A DNA stretch of 18,823 nucleotides, taken from positions 1 through 18,823 of the forward strand of contig CALVPW010000019.1 of NCBI GenBank assembly GCA_944354085.1, read 5' to 3'. Under the pieces are notes generated by a model that was not told the DNA's origin, ran no database searches, and saw only the letters and a list, made by a program, of their open reading frames with translations. How positions within the stretch are numbered: the first letter of the stretch is position 1; each line of letters opens with the position of its first letter. The translations under genes were made by a program, and so were the position numbers. This document shows positions 6,358-12,798 of the stretch, piece after piece. This stretch comes from an uncultured Clostridia bacterium. Lineage in GTDB: Bacteria; Bacillota; Clostridia; Christensenellales; Borkfalkiaceae.

Positions 6358-6980
6358 TCACGTTTGCACTGCCCAAAGGAAGACTTGCCGAAAAAAGCGC
6401 GGAGATGCTCTCCGCCTGCGGGGTGGATACCGCCGTCCTGCGCGAAGATACCCGCCGCCTCGTGCTCACGTCTGCGGACGGGAACTACCGCTTTTTCCTT
6501 GTCAAACCCGCCGACGTTCCCGTATACGTGGAATCGGGCGTCGCCGATCTCGGCATTGCGGGCAAGGACACCCTCATTGAGGAAGGGCGCGATCTTTATG
6601 AGATCCTCGACTTAAAAACGGGGGCGTGCAGCTTGTGCATCGCGGGCTATCCCGAACGGCGGGACGTGCTCACGAACGCGCACCTTCGCATCGCCACCAA
6701 ATACGTGAACACGGCAAAAAAGGTGTTTGCCGCGCGGGGGGAGGAGATCGAGATCATCCCGCTGCACGGATCCATCGAACTTGCGCCCGTCACGGGGCTT
6801 GCCGACGTGATCTTCGACGTCGTGCAAACGGGTTCCACCCTCAAAGCCAACGGGCTCGTCGTGCTCGAAGAGGTGTTTTCGGGCATTACGGCGCGCCTCG
6901 TCGCCAATAAGATCTGCTTTAAGACGAAGGCGGCAGAGATCCTGCCCCTCGTTTCAAAACTCAAAGAGGTGCTTGCATGA
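6354..6980 (+). CDS. hisG: ATP phosphoribosyltransferase catalytic subunit HisG, short form
   Basis: HisG joins ATP and PRPP to form N1-phosphoribosyl-ATP, the committed step of histidine synthesis. At 208 residues it is the short form, which lacks the C-terminal histidine-binding regulatory domain and needs HisZ; the two genes are adjacent here. Visible motifs are the N-terminal FALPKGRL, GVADLGIAGKDTL near residue 63, and the PRPP-binding loop VVQTGSTLKANGL near residues 158-170. The ATG at 6354 overlaps the hisZ stop by 4 bp, with an AGAGGGGG ribosome site 10 nt upstream. Its own stop overlaps hisD in the same ATGA fashion. Confidence 0.96.
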   Translation: MITFALPKGRLAEKSAEMLSACGVDTAVLREDTRRLVLTSADGNYRFFLVKPADVPVYVESGVADLGIAGKDTLIEEGRDLYEILDLKTGACSLCIAGYPERRDVLTNAHLRIATKYVNTAKKVFAARGEEIEIIPLHGSIELAPVTGLADVIFDVVQTGSTLKANGLVVLEEVFSGITARLVANKICFKTKAAEILPLVSKLKEVLA

Positions 6981-8260
6981 AGATATACCGTGCATCCGAA
7001 TGCGGCGCACTCCTCCAACGCGCCTTTGACGCGCGCGAAAAGGAACTTGCCGCCGTCAACGCCATCCTTGCCGACGTGCGCGCGCGGGGGGATGCGGCGG
7101 TGTTCGAATACGAAGAAAAATTCGACCGCACCGTACTCACCGCGCAAAATTTCCGCGTGTCGGAAGAAGAATTCAGCGCCGCATATGCGGCGGTCGAGCC
7201 TGCATTTTTGGAGAGCCTGCGGCGGGCGATCGACAACATTTACGCATACCATGTCCGCGAAGGACGCAAAGATACCGTACATACCGCGCACGGCAGGACG
7301 ACGGGTTACGTCGTGCGGGCGGTGGAGCGCGCGGGCATCTACGTGCCGGGCGGCACGGCGCCGCTCTCTTCCTCCGTCCTGATGGGCGTGCTGCCCGCCA
7401 AGGCTGCGGGGGTGGAACGCATCGTCGTCGTCACGCCCGCCAAGGAGGGGAAGGTCTCGCCTTACACGCTCGTCGCCGCCAAGGAATGCGGCGTGGACGA
7501 GGTGTATAAATGCGGCGGCGCGCAGGCGGTCGCGGCGCTCGCGTACGGCACCGCGCTCGTGCCCAAGGTGGATGTGATCGCGGGGCCCGGGAACATCTTC
7601 GTCACCCTTGCCAAAAAGCAGGTGTACGGGCAGGTGGGTATCGATATGCTCGCGGGCCCGAGCGAGATCCTGATCGTTGCCGACGCTTCCGCCCGTCCTT
7701 CGTATGTGGCGGCGGACGTTCTGTCGCAGGCGGAGCACGACGTGCTCGCCCGTCCGCTCGTCGTCGTCACGGACGAAGACCTTGCCCGCGCCGTGGCGGC
7801 GGAAGTGGAAGCGCAGCTCAAAAAACTCCCCCGCGAGGCGATCGCACGGCGTTCCGTCGAGGAGCAGGGGGGCATCATCGTTGCGGGCTCTGCCGACGAG
7901 GCGTGCGCCATCGCCAACCAAGTGGCGCCCGAACATCTCGAACTGTACGTTTCCGATCCCGCGGCGCTCCTTCCCAAGATCAGGAATGCGGGCGCGGTGT
8001 TCATGGGCGGCTACACGCCCGAACCCGTGGGCGATTACTTTGCGGGTCCCGATCACATTCTGCCCACGTCGGGCAGCGCGCGCTTTTTCCAGGTGCTCAA
8101 CGAGGATGTGTTCACCCGCAAGATGAGCGTCATCTCGTACACCAAAGAGGCGCTCAAAGAGGACGGGGCGGATATCATCCACCTTGCAAAAAGCGAGGGG
8201 CTGGATGCGCACGCGAACGCGGTCGCCGTCCGCCTCGCCGATATGGAGGAAAGATCATGA
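6977..8260 (+). CDS. hisD: Histidinol dehydrogenase HisD
   Basis: HisD carries out the last two oxidations of the pathway, L-histidinol to L-histidinal to L-histidine, with two NAD+ and a catalytic zinc. The 427 residues match the usual length of about 430. Family motifs include IYVPGGTAPLSSSVLMG near residue 117, GPGNIFVTLAKKQVYG near 203, DMLAGPSEILIVAD, LSQAEHD (Gln and His zinc ligands), VAPEHLELY (catalytic Glu-His pair), PVGDYFAGPDHILPT (Asp zinc ligand) and the C-terminal GLDAHANA (last His ligand). All expected catalytic and metal residues are present. The start is the ATG at 6977, overlapping the hisG stop by 4 bp. The early position of hisD after hisG is common in Firmicutes operons. 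Confidence 0.97.
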   Translation: MKIYRASECGALLQRAFDAREKELAAVNAILADVRARGDAAVFEYEEKFDRTVLTAQNFRVSEEEFSAAYAAVEPAFLESLRRAIDNIYAYHVREGRKDTVHTAHGRTTGYVVRAVERAGIYVPGGTAPLSSSVLMGVLPAKAAGVERIVVVTPAKEGKVSPYTLVAAKECGVDEVYKCGGAQAVAALAYGTALVPKVDVIAGPGNIFVTLAKKQVYGQVGIDMLAGPSEILIVADASARPSYVAADVLSQAEHDVLARPLVVVTDEDLARAVAAEVEAQLKKLPREAIARRSVEEQGGIIVAGSADEACAIANQVAPEHLELYVSDPAALLPKIRNAGAVFMGGYTPEPVGDYFAGPDHILPTSGSARFFQVLNEDVFTRKMSVISYTKEALKEDGADIIHLAKSEGLDAHANAVAVRLADMEERS

Positions 8261-8835
8261 GAGAGGCATCCCTCACGCGCAAGACCAAGGAAACGGACAT
8301 CGCGCTCGCCCTTTCCCTTGACGGGACGGGCAAGGCGTCTGTGCAGACGGGCGTCGGCTTTTTCGATCACATGCTCGAACTTTTGACCGTGCACGGGCGG
8401 CTGGATCTTACGCTCACGTGCAGGGGCGATCTCAACGTGGACGCGCATCACACCGTCGAGGATGTGGGCATCGCGCTGGGCGACTGCGTGCGCACGGCGC
8501 TGGGGGACAAGCGCGGCATCGCCCGCTTTGCAGACCGCGTCGTGCCCATGGACGACGTGGCTGCGCTCGTCGCCGTCGACTTTTCGGGACGGCCCGCGCT
8601 CGTGTTCGAGGAGATGCTCACGGGGAGAGTGGGCAACTTCGATATGGAACTCGTCGAAGAATTTTTACGCGCCTTCTCCACGCATGCGGGGTGCAATCTT
8701 TACGTAAAACTTTTGCATGCGGGCAACCGCCATCACGAGGCAGAGGCGATCTTCAAAGCGCTCGCGCTCTGCCTGCGCGACGCCGTTTGCGTCGTTTCGG
8801 ACGTCATCCCGTCCTCCAAGGGGATGCTCGAATGA
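8257..8835 (+). CDS. hisB: Imidazoleglycerol-phosphate dehydratase HisB (monofunctional)
   Basis: HisB dehydrates imidazoleglycerol phosphate to imidazole-acetol phosphate with a di-manganese centre. The 192-residue protein has the His-rich repeats typical of the enzyme: GFFDHMLELLTVHG near residue 34, DAHHTVEDVGIALG near 64, FSTHAG near 140 and GNRHHEAEAIFKALA near 157. There is no N-terminal HAD phosphatase domain as in enterobacterial HisB, so histidinol-phosphate dephosphorylation must be done by a separate enzyme not encoded in this window. The ATG at 8257 overlaps the hisD stop by 4 bp and has GGAGG 7 nt upstream. Confidence 0.97.
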   Translation: MREASLTRKTKETDIALALSLDGTGKASVQTGVGFFDHMLELLTVHGRLDLTLTCRGDLNVDAHHTVEDVGIALGDCVRTALGDKRGIARFADRVVPMDDVAALVAVDFSGRPALVFEEMLTGRVGNFDMELVEEFLRAFSTHAGCNLYVKLLHAGNRHHEAEAIFKALALCLRDAVCVVSDVIPSSKGMLE

Positions 8836-9422
8836 TCGGCATCCTCGATTACGGCATGGGGAATCTGCGCTCCGTGCAAAAGGCGATCGCCTACCTCGGC
8901 GGCAGCGCCGCCGTCACGGCGGACGAGGATACGCTCGACGGCTGCGAGAAGCTCATCCTTCCCGGCGTCGGGAGCTTTGGCGCGGGGATCAAGGAGCTCA
9001 ACGACAAGGGGCTCGCCGCGTACGTCAAGCGCCGCGCCGCAGGGGGGACGCCGCTGCTCGGGATATGCCTCGGCATGCAGTTCCTGCTCGAAGAGAGCGA
9101 GGAGGAGGGGCTCTTTTCGGGGCTCGGGCTCGTCAAAGGACGGGTCGTGCCCTTTACGGAGGGCAAGATCCCGCACATGGGCTGGAATGCCGTTACCGAT
9201 ATGCGCGGACAACTCTTTAAGGGCATCCCTTCGGGTACGCAGTTTTACTTTGTGCACAGCTATTATGCGGATACCACGCAAGCGTTCACGCTCGGCAAGA
9301 CCGAATATTACCGCACGTTCGCCTCTGCGGTGGGAAAGGACAACGTGTTCGGCGTTCAGTTCCATCCCGAAAAGAGCGGGGCGGCGGGCTTACAGCTTTT
9401 AAGGAATTTTCTCGCTTTGTGA
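8832..9422 (+). CDS. hisH: Imidazole glycerol phosphate synthase, glutaminase subunit HisH
   Basis: HisH is the class I glutamine amidotransferase that releases ammonia from glutamine and channels it to HisF. The 196-residue protein has the N-terminal ILDYGMGNLRSV, the oxyanion region LPGVGSFG (44-50), the nucleophile Cys79 in LGICLGMQ, and the rest of the triad, His178 and Glu180, in VQFHPEKSG. The ATG at 8832 overlaps the hisB stop by 4 bp. Its partner hisF is two genes downstream, with hisA in between, the standard hisHAF order. Confidence 0.97.
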   Translation: MIGILDYGMGNLRSVQKAIAYLGGSAAVTADEDTLDGCEKLILPGVGSFGAGIKELNDKGLAAYVKRRAAGGTPLLGICLGMQFLLEESEEEGLFSGLGLVKGRVVPFTEGKIPHMGWNAVTDMRGQLFKGIPSGTQFYFVHSYYADTTQAFTLGKTEYYRTFASAVGKDNVFGVQFHPEKSGAAGLQLLRNFLAL

Positions 9423-9429
9423 GGTCGCC

Positions 9430-10131
9430 ATGAAACTCTATCCTGCGATCGATATCCTGAACGGCCGCGCCGTCCGCCTCATGTACGGCAAGCGCGATGC
9501 GGTCACCGATTACGGCGATCCCGTCGACTGCGCCCGCCGCTGGGTGGACGAGGGCGCCGAGATCTTGCACGTCGTCGACCTTTCGGGCGCGTTCGGCGAA
9601 GAGGGCGGGTTCGAGCGCGTGCTCGAAGATATCGCCCGCCTCGGCGTGCCCGTCCAATCGGGCGGGGGGCTGCGCTCGATGGCGGAGATCCACCGCCGCT
9701 TCCGTGCGGGCGCCGACCGCGTCGTGCTCGGCACCGTGTGCGCGGAGCAGCCCGAAGTTTTGTACGAAGCCGTGCAAAAGTACGGCGCAAAGATTGTTGC
9801 GGGCATCGACGCCAAGGACGGGCGGCTCGCGGTGCGCGGCTGGACGCAGCTTGCCGATAAGGACGCCTTTGAATTCGGGTGCGAAGCCAAGGCGCTCGGC
9901 ATCGCGGACGCGGTCTTTACCGATGTCGGGCGGGACGGCGCGCTCACGGGCGTCAACGTGGCGGAAACGGTGCGCATGGGCGAAACGGGGCTCAACGTCA
10001 TCGCCTCGGGCGGGGTGCGCGATCTGGAGGATCTGCGCGCGCTGAAGGAACAGGGCGTGTACGGCGTCATCCTCGGGCGGGCGATCTATACGGGCGCCAT
10101 CCGCTTAAAAGACGCATTCGGGGTGAGCTGA
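9430..10131 (+). CDS. hisA: ProFAR isomerase HisA
   Basis: HisA (1-(5-phosphoribosyl)-5-[(5-phosphoribosylamino)methylideneamino]imidazole-4-carboxamide isomerase) opens the aminoaldose ring by an Amadori rearrangement to give the ketose substrate of HisF. It is a 233-residue TIM barrel. The catalytic base Asp8 is in LYPAIDILNGRAVRL; the second catalytic Asp is in AGIDAKDG or FTDVGRDG by family comparison. The phosphate-binding loops are QSGGGLRS near residue 77 and ASGGVRD near 193. The half-barrel symmetry shared with HisF is visible. The ATG at 9430 lies 7 bp after hisH, with GAGG 5 nt upstream; the stop shares one base with the hisF start (TGATG). Confidence 0.96.
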   Translation: MKLYPAIDILNGRAVRLMYGKRDAVTDYGDPVDCARRWVDEGAEILHVVDLSGAFGEEGGFERVLEDIARLGVPVQSGGGLRSMAEIHRRFRAGADRVVLGTVCAEQPEVLYEAVQKYGAKIVAGIDAKDGRLAVRGWTQLADKDAFEFGCEAKALGIADAVFTDVGRDGALTGVNVAETVRMGETGLNVIASGGVRDLEDLRALKEQGVYGVILGRAIYTGAIRLKDAFGVS

Positions 10132-10898
10132 TGGTACGCAAAAGGCTGATACCGTGTCTGGACTTAAAGGACGGACGCGTCGTCAAAGGGGTGAATTTTC
10201 TTTCGCTGGTGGATGCGGGCGATCCCGTTGAAACGGCGAAGGTGTATAACGCGTTCGGCGCGGACGAGATCGTCTTTTTGGATATCACCGCAAGTTACCG
10301 CGGCGATTCGCCCATGTGGGACGTCATCGCCCGCGCGAGCGAGCAGGTGTTCCTGCCGCTCACCGTGGGAGGGGGGATGCGTACGGTGGAGGATTTCCGC
10401 CGCATGCTCGCCTGCGGGGCGGATAAGATCGCCGTCAATTCCGCCGCGATCAAGCGCCCCGAACTCATCACCGAAGCCGCCTTGCGGTTCGGACGGCAGT
10501 GCGTGGTGCTCGCCGTCGACGCCAAGCGCGATGGGGACGGCAGATACAAAGTATACCTCAACGGCGGCAGGGTGAACACGGGGCTGGACGCCGTCGAATG
10601 GGCAGAGGAGGGCGTCCGCCGCGGTGCGGGAGAGATCCTTCTCACCAGCATGGACCGCGACGGGACCAAGGAAGGGTACGATCTCGAACTCACGCGGGCA
10701 GTGGCGGAAGCCGTCAACGTCCCCGTCGTCGCCTCGGGCGGGGCGGGCAAGATGAGCCATTTTTACGACGTGCTCACCGAGGGCAAGGCGGATGCGGCGC
10801 TCGCGGCGTCCCTCTTCCACTTCGGCATCATCAATATGCACGACTTAAAGGGATATCTCGCGGAACGGGGCGTTCCCGTCCGCACGGAGGGCAATTGA
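10131..10898 (+). CDS. hisF: Imidazole glycerol phosphate synthase, cyclase subunit HisF
   Basis: HisF takes ammonia delivered by HisH through its barrel and converts PRFAR into imidazoleglycerol phosphate and AICAR; the AICAR feeds back into purine synthesis. It is a 255-residue TIM barrel beginning MVRKRLIPCLDLKDGRVVKG, with catalytic Asp11; the second catalytic Asp is in the VLAVDAKRDG segment near residue 130. The phosphate loops TVGGGMRTVEDF (near 80) and ASGGAGK (near 202) are intact. The ATG at 10131 overlaps the hisA stop by one base. The hisIE start codon follows the hisF stop with no spacer. Confidence 0.97.
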   Translation: MVRKRLIPCLDLKDGRVVKGVNFLSLVDAGDPVETAKVYNAFGADEIVFLDITASYRGDSPMWDVIARASEQVFLPLTVGGGMRTVEDFRRMLACGADKIAVNSAAIKRPELITEAALRFGRQCVVLAVDAKRDGDGRYKVYLNGGRVNTGLDAVEWAEEGVRRGAGEILLTSMDRDGTKEGYDLELTRAVAEAVNVPVVASGGAGKMSHFYDVLTEGKADAALAASLFHFGIINMHDLKGYLAERGVPVRTEGN

Positions 10899-11504
10899 AT
10901 GGAAAACGTAAAATTCGATGAGAAAGGTCTCATCTGCGCCGTTGCGCAGGACTACGAGACGGGCGAAGTGCTCATGCAGGCGTATATGAACGCCGAAGCG
11001 CTCAATAAGACGCTGAAAACGGGCTACGCGCATTATTACAGCCGTTCCCGCAAAAAACTCTGGAAGAAAGGGGAGGAGAGCGGCAACGTGCAAAAAGTCG
11101 TCTCCGCCTCCTTCGACTGCGACCGCGACTGTATCCTGCTGCAGATCGAACAGACGGGCGTCGCCTGCCATACGGGCGCAAGGAGCTGTTTTCACGATCC
11201 CGTCGTCACGAACGAGCGGGCGGGACTGACCTTTTTGGGCGAGCTCGTGCGCGTCGTCGAAGACCGCAAGCAAAACCCCGTCGAAGGCTCCTATACCGCG
11301 TACCTTTTCGGCCGCGGCGTGGATAAGATCGCAAAAAAGATGGGCGAGGAGGCGGTGGAAGTCGTCATCGCATCCAAGAACGACGATAAGGAAGACCTCA
11401 CGCGGGAGATCGCCGATCTTTCCTATCATCTGCTCGTTCTCATGGAGCAAAAGGGCGTTTCGCTCGCCGACGTGTGCACGGAACTCAAACGCAGACACAA
11501 ATAA
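10899..11504 (+). CDS. hisIE: Bifunctional phosphoribosyl-AMP cyclohydrolase / phosphoribosyl-ATP pyrophosphatase HisIE
   Basis: The 201-residue fusion performs steps two and three of the pathway. Residues 1 to about 105 are the HisI cyclohydrolase, with VLMQAYMNAEAL, the signature YYSRSRKKLWKKGEESGN, and the metal-binding FDCDRDCILLQ and GVACHTGARSCF segments. Residues from about 112 are the HisE pyrophosphohydrolase, an all-helical MazG-like domain with KIAKKMGEEAVEVVIASKNDD and LTREIADLSYHLLVLM. The fused form is usual in many bacteria. The ATG at 10899 directly follows the hisF TGA. It is the last recognisable his gene of the operon; no terminator follows it before the aldolase gene 60 bp downstream. 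Confidence 0.96.
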   Translation: MENVKFDEKGLICAVAQDYETGEVLMQAYMNAEALNKTLKTGYAHYYSRSRKKLWKKGEESGNVQKVVSASFDCDRDCILLQIEQTGVACHTGARSCFHDPVVTNERAGLTFLGELVRVVEDRKQNPVEGSYTAYLFGRGVDKIAKKMGEEAVEVVIASKNDDKEDLTREIADLSYHLLVLMEQKGVSLADVCTELKRRHK

Positions 11505-11534
11505 AGATCGCCTCCCGTTTTTGGGCGGGGCGTG

Positions 11535-11550
11535 CGCCGCAGCCGCGGCG
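11535..11550 (+). other. GC-rich hairpin just upstream of the aldolase ribosome site
   Basis: CGCCGC (11535-11540) and GCGGCG (11545-11550) form a perfect 6-bp stem with a 4-nt loop, ending 2 nt before the AAGGAGG ribosome site. A weaker GC-rich hairpin precedes it at 11509-11532. Neither has a T run, so they are not Rho-independent terminators. They may stabilise the mRNA 3' of hisIE or mark a processing point. Confidence 0.4.
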
Positions 11551-11564
11551 ATAAGGAGGATATT

Positions 11565-12548
11565 ATGCCAAAAGAAGCAACGGGGACGCTGCTGTCCTGC
11601 CGCGCGGGCATCCGCGTCGTCGACGCCACGCTGCGCGACGGCGGGCTCGTCAATGATTTCCGATTTTCCGACGATTTCGTGCGGGCGCTGTTCGCGGCGG
11701 ACGCCGCGGCGGGCGTCGACTATATGGAGCTCGGCTATAAGGCGGATAAGGATATGTTCGATCCCGCGTCGTTCGGCGCGTGGAAGTTCTGCCGCGAAGC
11801 AGATATCGAGCGCGTACTCGGCGGCAACGATACGGGGATGAAACTCGCGTGCATGGCGGACGTGGGGCGGTGCAATTTCCGCCGCGATATCTGCGAAAAG
11901 GGCAATTCGCTCATCGATATGTACCGCATCGCAACGTATATCAACGCCATTCCCGCCGCGGTCGAGATGATCGAATACTGCGCGGCGAAAGGATACGAGA
12001 CGACGGTCAATGTGATGGCGATCTCCAAGGAGAAGGAAAAGGAGATCGATCAGGCGCTCGATATGCTCGGCAAGAGCCCCGCGAAAGCCATCTACATCGT
12101 CGACAGTTACGGCGCGCTCTATCCCGAAGAGATGCGCGTGCTCGCGGCGAAGTATCTCGAAGCGGGCGACAAATACGGCAAGGAGATCGGCATCCACGCG
12201 CACAACAATCAGGATCTTGCGTTTGCGAACACCATCGAGTGCGTGGCGGCGGGCGTCAACTATCTGGATGCGACGGTGAACGGCATGGGACGCGGCGCGG
12301 GCAACTGCGCGCTCGAGCTTTTGCTCGGCTTTTTGAAGAACCCCAAATACAAACTTTTGAGCATCTTAAAATTCCTCGAAGCGGGGCATATGCAGGCGCT
12401 CCGCGACGCGGGCGCCGTGTGGGGATACGGCCTTCCTTACCTTTTGACGGGCGTTTTCAACCGCCACCCTTCGAGCGCCATCCGCTATATCAAGGAAAAG
12501 CGCGAAGATATCGTTTGCTTTATGAACGAATTGCTCGATCAGGAGTAA
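11565..12548 (+). CDS. DmpG/HMG-CoA lyase-like aldolase, substrate unknown
   Basis: A 327-residue protein of the DRE-TIM metallolyase superfamily, which includes 4-hydroxy-2-oxovalerate aldolase, HMG-CoA lyase and isopropylmalate synthase. The N-terminal VVDATLRDGGLVNDF carries the metal-binding Asp25, and IGIHAHNNQDLAFAN carries the metal ligands His211 and His213; YLDATVNGMGRGAGN near residue 233 is the third family signature. The C-terminus (WGYGLPYLLTGVFNRHP) recalls the DmpG tail. However, no acylating aldehyde dehydrogenase (DmpF) is next to it, as would be expected for pyruvate-acetaldehyde channelling. The ATG at 11565 has AAGGAGG 5 nt upstream. It may be read through from the his operon, because no terminator is seen between them. 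The reaction, substrate and any link to histidine synthesis are unknown. Confidence 0.75.
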   Translation: MPKEATGTLLSCRAGIRVVDATLRDGGLVNDFRFSDDFVRALFAADAAAGVDYMELGYKADKDMFDPASFGAWKFCREADIERVLGGNDTGMKLACMADVGRCNFRRDICEKGNSLIDMYRIATYINAIPAAVEMIEYCAAKGYETTVNVMAISKEKEKEIDQALDMLGKSPAKAIYIVDSYGALYPEEMRVLAAKYLEAGDKYGKEIGIHAHNNQDLAFANTIECVAAGVNYLDATVNGMGRGAGNCALELLLGFLKNPKYKLLSILKFLEAGHMQALRDAGAVWGYGLPYLLTGVFNRHPSSAIRYIKEKREDIVCFMNELLDQE

Positions 12549-12562
12549 AATACGGCGTTTTT

Positions 12563-12611
12563 TCGGCGTCGGAAATGTGATTTTTATCGGCGTCGGAAAT
12601 GTGATTTTTAT
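12563..12611. repeat. 24-bp perfect tandem direct repeat upstream of the exporter promoter
   Basis: A unit starting TCGGCGTCGGAAATG and ending GTGATTTTTA occurs twice with no mismatch (12563-12586 and 12587-12610), followed by one further T. It lies between the aldolase stop and the -35 box of the exporter promoter (12644). It is not inside a gene and does not form a terminator. A binding site array for a regulator is possible; a recent slippage duplication is the simple alternative. Confidence 0.85.
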
Positions 12612-12643
12612 GTGAAAGGCGTAAAAAATCGCTTTATGTTCTG

Positions 12644-12672
12644 TTGACATTTTTTGCATGACATGATAGTAT
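12644..12672 (+). promoter_or_regulatory. Promoter of the ABC exporter operon
   Basis: A consensus TTGACA (12644-12649) is followed after 17 bp by TAGTAT (12667-12672). The expected start is near 12679, giving a leader of about 120 nt before the TTG start codon. Confidence 0.65.
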
Positions 12673-12739
12673 AAAAAAGAGCGTTGAAATTTCGGTTTTG
12701 GCGTTCTTTTTATCATATGCGGGGGTCGTTAAGCGCACT

Positions 12740-12772
12740 GTGCAAACGCGCGCCGCATTGTAAGGTTTGCAC
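12740..12772 (+). other. Inverted repeat in the exporter leader
   Basis: GTGCAAAC (12740-12747) and GTTTGCAC (12765-12772) are perfect complements around a 17-nt GC-rich loop. The repeat ends 8 nt before the GAGAGGAGG ribosome site. It could be an mRNA hairpin affecting translation or a palindromic operator for a repressor. No regulator gene is adjacent. Confidence 0.5.
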
Positions 12773-12798
12773 GTTTTGTAGAGAGGAGGTTGAATTTC

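Noticed and set aside
6647..8212. Long open frame of 521 codons on the minus strand
   Set aside because: Antisense shadow of hisG and hisD with no recognisable domain.
10845..12203. Long open frame of 452 codons on the minus strand
   Set aside because: Antisense shadow of hisIE and the aldolase; no motif and no ribosome site.
12674..12711. A-rich/T-rich hairpin (AAAAAGAGCG with CGTTCTTTTT) resembling a terminator
   Set aside because: It overlaps the predicted transcription start of the exporter, so only part of the stem would be transcribed, and no terminator placement fits.
12366..12716. Minus-strand frame with a repeated KITFPTP peptide
   Set aside because: The peptide repeat is only the 24-bp DNA repeat read in a non-coding frame; the frame also runs into the aldolase gene.
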